Assembly (NCBI GenBank): GCA_013368315.1
Contig: JAACJM010000124.1
Span: forward strand, 186,001 to 250,000
DNA: 64,000 nt
Direction: 5' to 3'
From: Tetrapyrgos nigripes
Taxonomy: Eukaryota > Basidiomycota > Agaricomycetes > Agaricales > Campanellaceae
Below, piece after piece: positions 11,890-23,923 of this stretch. Each line of letters begins with the position of its first letter. The stretch's first letter is position 1. Both the position numbers and the translations under genes were made by a program. Below the pieces are notes generated by a model. That model was not told the DNA's origin, did not search any database, and saw nothing but the letters and a program-made list of their open reading frames with translations.

Positions 11890-14124
11890 CTACTCCTCAT
11901 CAGTCAACTCTTCCCCCTTCCTCACTCCTCTATGCGCACTCATCTGTGCCCTCCCCCCTTGTCTCGGTCTCCCGTCCCCATTCCCATGTCCATTCGCTAC
12001 CTCACCCTCACCCTCGCCCCCATCGTTTTGCTCAGGTCTAAATACGGAATCGGATTCAGATTCGCTCCACCGTCGTCTAGCCCAGGCCCTTCCATCGGTG
12101 TAGGGAAGGATATGGAGTGGGAGGAGGAGCGTGTACAGGGGGCTTTTTTTTCATACCAAGTTTTTGTGCCGAGTTGTGGTTGGTCGATCGGTCGGTCGAT
12201 GGGGGACGTAACGTAGTGAGGAGTTTGAGAGGAGCGTAGCGTAGTTGGGAGACATGGGGTAGTCCGAGGTGAGATGGGAAAAGGCGAGCAGAGAAGACAG
12301 GAAAAAGAAAAGAAAAGATAGCGTTGGCACATCGTCAACCATACCAATGAAGCGAAACGACGAAAGAAGAAACAGACGAAAGGAGGCCAAAGCCAAGGCG
12401 ACGAGCGAGAAAAGCAACGGACGCGGACAGGGAGGGGGGACAGAGAGCGAGAAAGCAAAGGAAGGAAAAGAGTAAGGAAACGTGTACTCACTATCCATTC
12501 TCTCCAATATTAAAAAACAATATCAGATTTTTTATTTTCCTGTGTGTTTATACGCGTCAGCGTCTAGAAGGAAACCAAGGGGAAGAAAACCTCCGAGAAA
12601 CAGAAAGAGGAGAAGGACACGAAAAAAAAACTCACCCCGAATCATACCCATTCCCAAACATCTCCCCCCGACTCAACGCGACCTTTCTATACACCTCATT
12701 GTCTTGGGCTTCGACGGAGGTTTCGCCTGAAACATACGTCAGCTTTCTGAACCCACCTCCATGCAGTATAGTGTAAAGAAGAAACCCACCTTGCATAACT
12801 GCCCATAAAGCAACGATCAACATAACCCCAACGGCAAAGGATAGGACGGCGGAGAGGATAAAGGAGAGGATGAATAAGATTGGGGGTAGGTGAGAAGGAA
12901 AGGGGGGCTTTTCGTCAGGCATTGTTTGGGTGGGTAGGTGGGTTAAGGGGGAAGCGAGACCCGGTATGTGGTCACGTGACATGGGCGACGAATAGCACAG
13001 GTAGGGGTAGGGGTAGGGTAGGGAGAGGCAGGGAGAGGCAGACGAAAGGGCAGGTAGGAGGACGGAAAGAAAAAGTGTCAGTAAGCAAAACAGAAAGCCA
13101 GATAGGATACACACATCATCTCTCAATCCCAACGCCTCGAAAAATAGAGGATATCCTAGGAGGACGAACAGGATTGTTGAGAGCCAGAGGTAGGCCCTAC
13201 AGGAGAAAGGGTAAAGAAAGAAAGGGAAAGAGTTTCGTTAGGAGAGAGACAAAGGGGAAAGAAGAAGGGCGTACATAAACAGAATAAAATGTCTCTCGTT
13301 GTATATCCCAACGCATTGGTTTATCCCTACAAAGACGACGGAGTTGGCAAAAGGGGAGCCGGAAAGGGGGAGGATGAATTACACTAGAAGCGTGTCAGCG
13401 TTGGAAAAAGACAAAGAAAGGAGGAACACTTACAGGGCAATGATGATCATACTTTAATACGCAACGTTTACATATCCTACAATGATGCGCTCTCTCCGTT
13501 GGGAGAAGAGACGGAAACGTCGTCAGGCCCAAATTCTACACATCGTCAAGGGGGAATACTCACTTCTGGCCTCATCGCTGTACACTTTCTACACTTCGTC
13601 ATATCCGCCTTGGTTATATTCCATTCGTCTGCATCTGCTTTCTCTAAAGACCCTTCCTCCGCATCGACAGTCTCTAACGGTCTATACCCATTCGCAGCTC
13701 TATATTTCGCCTTCCTCGGTCTAGCCCAAGTCCAACTCTGTGGAAACGTCGTAGCGGGTTGCATAGGCTCTGCATCTACAAAGCCAGGGGGAGTCGTGCA
13801 AACCAGATAGTAGTGTGTAAATAGGTTGAGAGCAATGAGAATACAGAGGGGTCCAGTGAGGAGTTTGTATGACAGGGTTGGGTAGACGATATCGACTTAA
13901 ATAGAGTCAGTATCTCTGCTAACAGGATAGTAGAGGTACTCACAAAAAGACAGCGCGCCCATGGATATCAACACTATTGCAAATGTAACGAAGAAAGGCC
14001 CTGCAGCGCCTGTAAGACGGTCCCCCCATTTCTCTAGTGTTTTGAAGCATCCAATGACTTGTTTTGGCAGAACATTTTCGTCTCTGCTGCTGCGGTGGGG
14101 GGAGGTCGTCGAGGACGATGACAA
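11890..14124 (-). CDS. DHHC-type palmitoyltransferase, copy 1 (apparently intact)
   Basis: Protein S-acyltransferase of internal membranes: it adds palmitate to cysteines of target proteins through its DHHC cysteine. Exons read 14124-13944, 13895-13564, 13493-13434, 13383 (one base), 13326-13275, 13196-13115, 12907-12790, 12726-12636, 12539-12492, 12142-11890. They total 1218 nt, that is 405 codons plus stop. Visible landmarks: TM segment ending ALSF; TTPPGF (a DPG-like box); Cys-rich domain TKCRKC then [11 protein letters not shown] and YDHHCP; the conserved block after DHHC ([13 protein letters not shown]); a TM hairpin; and [13 protein letters not shown] near the cytosolic tail. The tail is acidic and ends ELTDEE. 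The ATG and the 207- and 349-nt introns are less certain than the rest. Fungal relatives are the PFA proteins; which one is unresolved. Confidence 0.85.
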
Positions 14125-14339
14125 GAATTGATGTTGTTGGGGTTAGGGTTTGTGTGCTGCGGCTCATATCATCGTCCGTTTCTCTTTTCTCCAATGACTT
14201 ATTCGTGAAAGTTTCATAAAACTGCTCGTCAATACAAGGCACTTCAAAGTCACCAGAAAGACGAAATGACTTACAAGGTAATTATCCCGCTTCATCGCTG
14301 TTAAACTCGTTGTACTGATCATTGACTTTCTTATACTAG

Positions 14340-15520
14340 GAAGTGCCTGGCGGATACAACTAATCCAGGGGAGATGTCAGACGGAAGGACTTGGACCTTC
14401 AAATCGTTGAGAAAATGTTCTTGTTGGGAGGGGTTTGGGACGGAGTTGAAGAGGTCAAGAGGGAGAGTTTCCGGCGTCAGCGGGAAGGAAATATACCTTC
14501 GTAGAGGAGAGCTGCATACGTTTGGATGGGTCCATGGGAGTCTTGAGCTGGTTAAAACCCCACAAATATACTGCATGCAGTATGAAAACGAAAAACTTGG
14601 GCGGATGGGCCAGTCGCAGTTGGTATGCAAGTATAAGTGCATTATCCGTTCATCCTTATCGAATCGTACCAACTTCGTTTTATTTTCGTATAGATATTCC
14701 TCTTCCCTTTTCCACGCAATATCCTCCTTTTGATAGGGACCTTCAGTTTCTCGATATCACTAACTCTTGCTAATCGCATTTTCTTTATGCTTCGTCTTAC
14801 TGCGATCATAAACTCATAAACAAGCAACGAGTTCACGGTTCATACGCTTTCACGAGACATCCACCATCATAAGTAGCTTTCCACATGTACAATTGACTAC
14901 AGACAAGTAGTGCATACTGAATCACCGCAAAAGCATTCGTTGCTTGCCGCCAGATCTGGAAATCAATATTCAAGTAGGTCAATCAGGAAAGCCGGCGAGT
15001 AAGTATCTAGATGGATGCAGGATAGGACTTACCAGCAACCGGGGAAGCGTGAACTTGATAGCCCAGCAGAGACTGCTTGGAGACTGCATCCCCAAAGCAA
15101 TACTGATGGTGAATGCTAGGGTGAACGTTGCTTGTGTGAAAAGTTGCATTTCGGTGTAATAGGTAGGTAGCTAATGGAGAAAACCATTAGCAGTCAGGTT
15201 AGAAGTGAACGCTCAGATGAAGGATAGTACTGAGTGGCTTACTGATTTCACTGAGTGGTGCGAGATGTGAAGAGAATGCACTCTGTGAGTCTTTACGATG
15301 TCAAGCCGGCTTTATACCCTTGTTCAGGGACCAGATTTCTATTTCTATTTCTGGATAGGTACCCGACAAGGAATCCATCGAACACTGGGAACTTCAGCTT
15401 CCGCCGCTGCGGGAAGTACTTTGAGCGCAAGAGTCCTTGTATCATATCACTTGCACTGGATTCCAAAATCAGGTGAAGGCGATTTGCTGCCACGAATGCT
15501 TTGCGGACTTTGATTGAGAC
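14340..15520 (-). pseudogene. Multi-exon membrane-protein remnant, copy 1
   Basis: The minus strand shows several exon-like stretches separated by plausible introns: a basic segment with VRKAFVAANRLHLILESS (about 15515-15330); a hydrophobic one with YYTEMQLFTQATFTLAF (about 15165-15040); IWRQATNAFAVIQYALL (about 14955-14840); and AYQLRLAHPPKFFVFILH followed by NQLKTPMDPSK (about 14640-14515). These look like helices of a multi-pass membrane protein. A 5-bp insertion relative to copy 2 (cttggagactgc against gactgc region) and inconsistent frames at joints suggest decay. I do not recognise the family. It lies upstream of the palmitoyltransferase on the same strand. Confidence 0.45.
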
Positions 15521-15529
15521 CCACCTTAT

Positions 15530-16623
15530 ACATAGCTAAGGACGAAGCGGGCTCGATAGAGGCGAGACAAACGGTCGAGCATTAGCCCTCGTTGTCGTGA
15601 AAGTTATAAGAAAGTCTGCGATCAGTACTTAGATGACTTATAATTACAACTTACTTGCGACTTCCTACCTTGCAAATTTCTTCTGAAACAAGCCTCTTTA
15701 TACTCTTTCTTAGGGTCCGGGTCAGTTTTGACTCTTTTCCATCTTTTACGGTAACGAGGCTCTGCCTTATTTTGGGAAATCTACAAAAATGTTGCGAACT
15801 GCCTCACAGTGGCCCGGTTGGCATCTGGAGTTGTGATACTCAAAGGAGCGTTGCTTTCAATACAAGTTCCATAAAGAACCTGCGCAAGAAACCAACAAAC
15901 CTTATCATTCGCAATGTTAAAACAAGCTCACGTGCTAACGACACTTTCTGTTGCACGCTCTTGACATCTTTCATCTGCGGCCCCATCACGTGCAAACGAC
16001 ACTTTTGTTGTGCACTCCTGGATATCAGTTCAAACATGCCGCCCAAAAAACGAACAGTATTTCAGAGATTCAAGAAGAAAATTTTGAACGTTGAAAAGAA
16101 CCGAGGTTGGACCTGCATTATAAAGTTGGAATGAGTACTAAACTTCTCACTAAGGAATTACAAACCCGGAGGCCCTAGAGCCTTCAACTGCTCAGGAAGC
16201 CATCTTGCAGTCCATATCTTCCCAAAGTACTCCTCAGTATGTATCTCCTGACATTTGCTGACAGCACAGAGTGATAAAATTGACATGATTGAAGCAGCAC
16301 TCAGAATGTGAATACAAGGTTACCCGAGGATGTCAATGTGTATGAGCTTTTCTTTCAATTTACTGGACATGCAGCCAGCTGATAAGAAAAGATTTTCTAT
16401 ATATTACCCTTGCTTATAGCTCTAGTATGGAGTAAGTCTATACCAATGAATTCAGGGACATTCTGCAAGAGGCTGATATACAAAAATAGTGATGTTACAG
16501 GGAGACATGCTTCTCAAAATGAGGACAACAATAGCATTGTACCAGCAGCTGGGCAGCATACTGTTGGGTATGTCAATTTAAATCAATAGTAACTTACAAG
16601 CCTTGACTGGAAAAAACCTGCAG
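15530..16623. other. Upstream region of the NACHT-WD40 gene, copy 1
   Basis: Probably contains the 5' exons of the NLR-like gene, but I could not build a unique model. A candidate start is the ATG at 16036, giving a basic N-terminus (MPPKKRTVFQRFKKK), followed by a likely intron and a stretch reading NPEALEPSTAQEAILQSI. Equivalent sequence in copy 2 starts at 41550. GT donors and AG acceptors are abundant, so transcript data are needed to settle the joints. Confidence 0.35.
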
Positions 16624-18292
16624 CATACTTCGGGGTGCTCGTCATCTTTCAATGAAAGATAATACAATCAATGTAGTGGCAGGCAACCAGGACAACAAAG
16701 CATATCACTACTATGGGTTTCAGCAAGGTAAGATATGATTTTTGATTATGTGTATCATAAATGTTGAATATGTCTTATACAATACAGATATTATCAACAA
16801 GTTGAATCCTTCTACAAGTGCACTTCATGAAGTTGGTCAAAGAGCAGAATGCATTGAAGGAACCAGAAAAGAAATATTGGATAATATCATGAACTGGGCT
16901 GGAGATGGCTCATCAACCACCATGACAGGTTACTGGATGTGTGGCATGGCTGGGACTGGAAAAAGCACTATTGCCCAATCTGTGTGCTTGGGGCTTAAAA
17001 GAAAGGGGTTGTTGGGTGGAGAATTCTTCTGCTCTCGACAAATTGAAGAATGCCATGATTATCACAAGGTTATTCCAACAATTGCATATCAGCTGGCCAG
17101 CCGTAATGCCAAATATCAACAGGCACTTTGTGATGTTCTCAATGAGGATCTACAACTAGCTTCTAAAGAGCCTCAGTACCAAGTCACCAAGCTTTTGATT
17201 GATCCTTGGAAAAGAGTTGTTAGCAGAGGAGAATCTCCATTCTTGGCACCAGTGATAGTTATTGATGCATTGGATGAATGCAAGGACATTTCCCTGGTAC
17301 TGGAATTTATTGTCCCTGCAATCAAGAAGCAAGAGTTGCCAGGATTAAAATTCTTTCTGACTAGCTGCCCAGAACAACATATCAAAAAACATTTTGATCT
17401 TGATGCAATCCAACAAGAGAGATTGTATGTGCAGAAATTTTATTTGCACAATGTGGAAAAAAGCATTGTCAGGAAGGATATCTCCCTGTTTCTGGAGAAG
17501 GGTCTCATAGGACTTGGCATTTCCAAGGACAAGCTAGATATTTTAGTGGAGAGATCTGGTGCACTATTTATCTATGCTGCTACTCTTGTCAAATATCTGG
17601 CTGGTGGTGGTCACCGTGCCTCCTCTAGATTGGAAAAAGTTTTGAATGTCAAAGGCTCTCCAGATAAGATACAGACACAAATGTTGGATGAGCTTTATAC
17701 ACAAATTCTTTCAGATTCACTTGATAAGCTTTCTCCTGAGGAGAAAGATCAAAGCATCAGGATCATACACACTGTAATAATGACAGGCACACCTGTATCA
17801 TGCCAAATCATTGCAGACCTGCTAGACTATAAGGTGCAGGATGTTAAAGCAACAATATCAGAACTGCAATCAGTGCTGTATACTAGTGGACCTGAGGAAT
17901 TGATTTATACCTTTCATGCATCATTTGCAGACTATATAACCTCGAAAGATAGGGCTGCAGATTTGCATTGCAATGCACCAGAACATCACAGTGTACTTGC
18001 AAGAGGATGTTTTGATGAGATGGAGAGAAAGCTTCATTTCAATATATGCAATCTTCCCTCATCCTTTTTAAGTGATAGTGAAGTTGCTGGGCTTGAAGAA
18101 GCAATTACTCAGAAATTGGGGGGAGCAGTTTGGTATTCATGCATTTTTTGGGGGTACCATCTGACAGAAGGGGAGAAACCTAGTGTAGAAATGGAGAAGT
18201 TTCTCCAAAAGAAGATATTATTCTGGATTGAAGCAATGAATCTTAAGGGAAAGATGTCTGAGTGCATTAGGACACTGGACTTGGTGTTGAAA

Positions 18293-18344
18293 GTAAGCTT
18301 TTGGAAGTATTTTGATAGAACACTGACTTACGCTGAAATCACAG
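18293..18344 (+). other. 52-nt intron between NACHT and WD40, copy 1
   Basis: Donor GTAAGC, branch-like CTGAC, acceptor CACAG. Splicing puts the downstream exon into the frame that encodes TPHLYLSILPFY, a block that matches the conserved TPH(I/L)Y...PF(W/Y)P segment of agaricomycete NLR proteins. The intron has no in-frame stop and is 1 mod 3 in length. With the missing C at 18473-18474, only the unspliced RNA stays in frame into the WD40 repeats. Confidence 0.7.
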
Positions 18345-18572
18345 AGAGGCCAATTTCAGGAAATAGAACAGAGACAGCACATACTGCAATGCCGAGACAT
18401 GGCAAATGTGTTTGCATTGAGTGTTGTCAAGGAAATGACTCCACATCTATATTTAAGTATACTTCCATTCTACCAGCTATCAGTAAGAGTTTTGGGAAAC
18501 AAGTCAAAGTCAACACTGAAATAAAATATAGTCAAAGTGTGGGGTTTTGGGATACAGGTTCAGAAGTTGAGG

Positions 18573-19917
18573 GTATCAGTGTATCTCCTGATGGAACCAG
18601 GATTGTATCTGGGTCAAAAGATGGAACAGTGAGGATTTGGGATGCACAAACTGGGACTGCCATTGGAGAGCCACTCCAGGGACATGAAGACTGGGTCCAA
18701 TCAGTGGCTTTCTCTCCTGATGGAGCCAGGATTGTGTCTGGGTCAGATGACAGAACAGTGAGGATCTGGGATGCACAAACTGGGACTGCCATTGGAGAGC
18801 CACTCCAGGGACATGAAGACTGGGTCCAATCAGTGGCTTTCTCTCCTGATGGAGCCAGGATTGTGTCTGGGTCACGTGACTTCACAGTGAGGATCTGGGA
18901 TGCACAAACTGGGACTGCCATTGGAGAGCCACTCCAGGCACATGAACACCGGGTCCAATCAGTGGCTTTCTCTCCTGATGGAGCCAGGATTGTGTCTGGT
19001 CACATGACAGCACAGTGAGGATCTGGGATGCACAAACTGGGACTGCCATTGGAGAGTCACTCCAGGGACATGAAGACTGGGTCCAATCAGTGGCTTTCTC
19101 TCCTGATGGAGCCAGGATTGTGTCTGGGTCATGTGACAGAACAGTGAGGATCTGGGATGCACAAACTGGGACTGCCATTGGAGAGCCACTCCAGGGACAT
19201 GAACACCGGGTCCAATCAGTGGCTTTCTCTCCTGATGGAGCCAGGATTGTGTCTGGGTCTTCAGACAGAACAGTGAGGATCTGGGATGCACAAACTGGGA
19301 CTGCCATTGGAGAGCCACTCCAGGGACATGAACGCTGGGTCAAATCAGTGGCTTTCTCTCCTGATGGAGCCAGGATTGTGTCTGGGTCAGATGACAGCAC
19401 AGTGAGGATCTGGGATGCACAAACTGGGACTGCCATTGGAGAGCCACTCCAGGGACATGAAGACTCGGTCCAATCAGTGGCTTTCTCTCCTGATGGAGCC
19501 AGGATTGTGTCTGGGTCAGATGACAGAACAGTGAGGAACTGGGATGCACAAACTGGGACTGCCATTGGAGAGCCACTCCAGGGACATGAAGACAGGGTCA
19601 AATCAGTGGCTTTCTCTCCTGATGGAGCCAGGATTGTGTCTGGGTCACATGACAGAACAGTGAGGATCTGGGATGCACAAACTGGGACTGCCATTGGAGA
19701 GCCACTCCAGGGATATGAATACTGGGTCCAATCAGTGGCTTTCTCTCCTGATGGAGCCAGGATTGTGTCTGGGTCAGATGATAGAACAGGAGAGCCACTC
19801 CAAGGACATCAAAACTTTGTCCAATCAGTGGCTTTCTCCTCTAGTGGAGCCCAGATTTTATCTGGGTCAAGTGACAGAGCAGTAACAAATCCTAGCACTG
19901 GTCATACCTTATCTTAC
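18573..19917 (+). repeat. WD40 repeat array, copy 1 (11 repeats)
   Basis: Direct repeats of 129 bp, each coding a 43-residue WD40 unit. Units are identical in most bases; differences concentrate in five codons (unit residues 4, 5, 7, 23 and 25, counting G of GHE as 1). The first unit is divergent, the tenth is shortened (the VRIWDAQTGTAI part is missing), and the last is diverged. A one-base deletion in the fourth unit breaks the frame. Confidence 0.95.
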
Positions 19918-20181
19918 AAATGTGAGTGAGTATTCTTATCTCTCAGGAGATCTAATCAAGTTCTATCTTTCTTTCTAGACAATAACTGGACTATTGATAA
20001 AGATGGATGGATCCAATTTCCTGGCATTCATTGTGGTATCGTTTGGATTCAACCCCAATACTGTACCACACTTTGTACACCTCAGAACCCTGTAATAATC
20101 TCCAGGAAAGGCTGCACTAAGCTTTCCTTTGATGAGGTAGTGTATGGAAAGGACTGGGCTCAATGGTTCACAGATAAATGA

Positions 20182-21416
20182 TTTCAATTTCACTTGTTGA
20201 GTTTGTATATAGGACGTGAAATATATGGTTTCCAATGAACTGTCTTCCTCTCAACATGAACAGCCTTGATTAATCAATTACCTATTTACTGACACAGGAA
20301 AATGAAGATCAATTTGCTTTAACCTGTTCATTCACCAGCCAACTACCCTAAGATCTTCCTCAGTTATTTGATGATCATGAATCATGGTGTGATACACACA
20401 CATATACCTGAACTCCTATTCAATCACATTGGCTTGAATTCAATAGGTACAGGTACTACAATACTAATCAACTTGGACTCAGATTTAGTGATGATGGCTT
20501 TGCCAACAACAAACAGAGTAATTCTCCTCTTTGGGGTGACTGAAGAGACTATACATTTCTACCCACACCATCCCAGAGCAAGGATTATAGTGGAAGTTCA
20601 CCAACAATTAGTGAACAGGGTCCTGACTTGGCTTTTGACATTGCTAGCACTGATGAGGACCAGTCAGAATACAAAGAAGTGGGAGTAAAATTTGACAAGA
20701 AGAATATACTTGACAGTGGAGCACCTTGTATGCATAGGAGAACAGAGAGGTCTCTATGCAGAGAGCATTGAATAGAATTACTAGTAGAACCAAACTAGAA
20801 CTTTACACACTTTCATGAGTATGCACTAGTCACAAAAATCATTGCCATACCTTCATGTTTCATCAGCAAGTCATAATTTTCTGCATATACCTACTTTAAT
20901 ATCTTATCAAGTGATAGATAACTCCTGGAGAGCTTACTGATAGACCTTTTTGTTGCTAGAGCATCACTAAAAGTGGCCTACAACTGAGAAGAGGTGTGCA
21001 CTTGCACATTTGGAAGTGAACATCGCTGTTCTGATCATTGGAGATAAGAATGATGGGATGTTTCATATCCCTGGACAGCTTACACTATTCTCAGATTTGG
21101 GATGACAGACCTTACACTAACACTATTCTGGTCATTCCTCAGTCACAGCAGCTGCATGACAAAGGGAGTTGGTGCTAGTTATTGTTGTGGGACTAGGTAA
21201 AACCAATGGAACAATGTAATGACATTCCCACCCAGAGCTACCCCTCAAAATTCACTTCTCAGAGGGACATGTACATCAAGCCTGCTGCCTAGATGAGTTG
21301 AGTTTACTACTCGATATTGTACATGTTGATTCAACAGTCAGTTTGTTTAAGTGGAAGCAGTGGTTCATAAGTCAGCCCATCTTAAGTTTTCTCTTGATGA
21401 TAACCCACATGTGTGC
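20182..21416. other. Region downstream of NLR, copy 1
   Basis: A frame in the equivalent copy-2 region (46066-46464) is open, but here it contains TGA at about 20540 (gactgaagag against gactggagag). The rest is AT-rich without recognisable coding sequence and continues into the start of copy 2. Confidence 0.45.
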
Positions 21417-22380
21417 ATGCATGCGCCCAATCTACTAGTGGAGGGTTGACTTGAGCACCACATGGAGTTAGGAGCTGGCTTCAGTACTAATGGGCTCTGA
21501 GTGTGGGACCTAGGTGTGATGGCTGAGTAGTAAGTTCAGTCTGTGTACTGGGCAGCCTGAGCCTAAGTGCAAAGTTATGGCATTTGGACTTTGAATCATA
21601 ATCAGGATGAAGACCAGTCCCAGAAATGGAAACAGAAACAAAATCAGGATCATCTACAGCAGAATCAGAGTGAGTACATTAATTACTATAGTGATGTGAT
21701 GCCACATGCAGAGGTCAAAGCTAAAGGCTTGCAATGTTCCAGACCTTGAGCTTGATCTGATCATGAGTATTAGTAGTTGTCACTCTTGAGGTTAATAAAG
21801 AAGACCCAGGCTGAGGACAAGGTACCAGGTTCCCTGACATTGACTCAGAGACACAAGCTACCAAGAGGTGTGCAGACAGTTATGGCCAGACTGGATGTTC
21901 CTTTTGGATTTTAAGGTCAGCCAGACCTCTCCCCCTCCCCTCCTCCTTCCTAAAAAGGAAGGAGATAAGATAAAATTTCACTTACAAATCATCAAATCAA
22001 GTCACTTTTCCTTCCAGACCACCTTATAGACCCTCTACTGACCTAAAGACATAACAAAAGGAGTGATAAATGCTAATGTGGGATCCATTTTCTTGAGGTC
22101 GCAAATATTTTTTGAAGAAAAGTTCATAATGTCTTGCACACCTCTTGCAAGCTACAATGACAGCCAGGCTCAGACTGAGGCTAGCAGCATCAAACATGTA
22201 TGGGACGCCTAGGAGTCAACCATAGTCCATTAGCAGAAAAGGAGATTGAGAGATGAGCAAGGCACATGTAGATACATACCCATAGTCCATCATGGACATA
22301 GGACCCTCTGTGCAAGAACACTGGTTGTGCATCGCAAGTATGTGGGTTCACTGATGTCCTGTATGTAGAGTGGAGTCGTT

Positions 22381-22791
22381 ATGCCCGCAACTCAAAATAC
22401 AGGAGGCATAAAGGCAGCAACATTAAGCAGAAACACTCCATGGACCAGTCTCACCATTTCTTTTTTGTACAAACAAATAATGTCTTTGCTTTCAAGCTTT
22501 CTCTTGGGAACTGACTACATCTTCTCAAGCCATCTTGGGCTACCCTCCAACTCATTTCACTACCTGCCTAACTTTGTTTATAACATCCCTGGGTCAACAT
22601 CTACCTCTCTGGACATCCATGCACAGTCATTTCCTTCGCCTCTTCCACATATTCTCCTCTTGCTCCTTTCTCTGCTTGCAAGGTTAACAGTGCATAGTGT
22701 GTCTTCAGGACATACTCCTCCTATGTTGTCTCCACTTTCTGGGCTCCTATTGTTTGGGTTGGGAGGGCCTGGGATGGTTATTGGTGAGTAG
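22381..22791 (+). CDS. Hypothetical ORF, copy-2 counterpart of 1181-1591
   Basis: 136-codon frame nearly identical to 1181-1591. No family recognised and low sequence complexity. The shared reading frame is expected from recent duplication alone. Confidence 0.18.
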   Translation: MPATQNTGGIKAATLSRNTPWTSLTISFLYKQIMSLLSSFLLGTDYIFSSHLGLPSNSFHYLPNFVYNIPGSTSTSLDIHAQSFPSPLPHILLLLLSLLARLTVHSVSSGHTPPMLSPLSGLLLFGLGGPGMVIGE

Positions 22792-23090
22792 GTGTCTTTT
22801 ACTCAATTTTGTCAGTTTTCGAACACAAACAATTTTCTTTTCTTTTCCTTTTTCTTCTTTAGTGTTTTACCAGTCTTCTACAAAATCTACGTCAAGTACT
22901 TGAAAGCAGTAAGAGCAATGGAACATGTTTTGTTGGCATTTGTCAGGTGGCAGGATAGTGCTGGGTATGTCTTGGTCTATGTTGTTTCTATGTTTTGCAT
23001 GTACTAACACACACTTGCTATCTCTTTCTTCCCACCCTCACCTCTCCACAGTCTCACCCAAACCCAACCCAACTCCAGCTCCATAGGCTG

Positions 23091-23266
23091 AAATGCTCAA
23101 AAACACCTGCACAGCCATGAGCACAACTCTAGGTGTTCCAACTCATTTAAAGGGATGGATTAAAGGATACCCTGGGATAAATGCTCAAAAACACCTGCAC
23201 AGCCATGAGCACAACTCTAGGTGTTCCAACTCATTTAAAGGGATGGATTAAAGGATACCCTGGGAT
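23091..23266. repeat. Local 88-bp tandem duplication, copy 2 only
   Basis: The segment starting aaatgctcaaaaacacctgc at 23091 recurs at 23179 with essentially the same sequence. Copy 1 has it once, at about 1891. Confidence 0.85.
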
Positions 23267-23923
23267 GTTGAGTGGTTACTCTGCTGCAATGCCTTCCAGC
23301 TCCAACTTTACTGTGCTTGGGCCTCCTTTGTTGTACCTGTACCATGCCAAACTGCACCAGTTCTACCTCTGGACAAGCAACTGTCATGTCCAAGATCTCC
23401 AGTCTTCTTACTGCCTCCCACTCCAACTCCAACTTGGGCTCAATTGCAGGTGGGAGGAGACATAAGCCTTGAACAGGAGCAAGGACAGTTTGGATTATTT
23501 CAGTGAGGAGGAATGTAAGACAGTATGAAAGTGATTTGGTTAGGGCAGGTACAAAGTGGGTAGAGGATTTCCATGGCCAAAATGGGCTCCATATGGGGGG
23601 CATTTGAGTACCGATTTGAACCTTGGTCCGAGTACTTCATCAATGGGGTCTGGGTCTGGGGGCAGTTATGAGACAGGTGGGGGTGAAGGTGGGCAAAGAG
23701 GGACACATGATTTAATGGAGCTGAAAGACTGGGAACAAATTGTCCTGGGTTACTGAAGGGGTATGTATTGAAAACAGAGAGAGAGAGTTATGGCAGTTAT
23801 ATGGGCATGACAAAGCCTGTGATTGAGTGTGGTTTTGAGTTGCATTGGTGGTTTTGTTTTTTTGTTTTCCCTGGTCCATTTCCCTATTTCCTTTCCTTTC
23901 CTTCTGAGTCTGTGCTTGGCTGA

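Larger units (their letters stand above)
16624..20181 (+). pseudogene. NACHT-WD40 (NLR-like) gene, copy 1
   Basis: Fungal STAND protein; relatives act as intracellular non-self receptors, for example the Podospora NWD proteins HET-E and HET-D. Exons: 16624-16727 (linker with INVVAGNQDN and HYYGF), 16788-18292 (NACHT), 18345-19921 (WD40), 19979-20181 (C-terminal cap with DGWIQFPG, TGA 20179-20181). Walker A GMAGTGKST lies near 16943-16969 and Walker B VIVIDALDEC near 17254. The sensor-1 motif reads TSCPE here but TSRPE in copy 2, a CGC to TGC change at 17366. The WD40 part has 11 repeats, the last two degenerate. Lesions are a lost C at 18473-18474 (ctaccag against ctacccag) and a lost G at 18998. 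The ATG at 16742 is inside a 60-nt intron and is not the start. The N-terminal effector domain is not identified. Confidence 0.85.
1..21416. repeat. Segmental tandem duplication, copy 1
   Basis: First copy of a direct head-to-tail duplication of about 21 kb. The opening bases (atgcatgcacccaatctact) recur as near matches at 21417 and 47091 and the collinear order of features then repeats. Copy 1 lacks the copia insertion of copy 2 and the gypsy insertion of copy 3. It uniquely carries a 314-bp insertion (11516-11829) and keeps 9970-11492, which copy 2 lacks. Because the window opens inside the array, the chosen phase is arbitrary and the array may extend to the left. Confidence 0.95.

Noticed and set aside
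12269..12475. Plus-strand Lys/Arg/Glu-rich ORF at 12269-12475 and its copy at 37342-37548
   Set aside because: Falls inside an intron of the minus-strand palmitoyltransferase gene. The purine-rich strand gives a biased open frame.
16742..16787. ATG at 16742 as the start of the NACHT protein
   Set aside because: It lies inside a 60-nt intron (16728-16787, GTAAGA...TACAG). The upstream exon supplies the family-typical linker with HYYGF directly before DIINKLNPS.
18573..19917. Regular direct repeats that superficially resemble a CRISPR-like array
   Set aside because: The repeats are contiguous 129-bp coding units of WD40 motifs in a eukaryotic genome, with no spacers.
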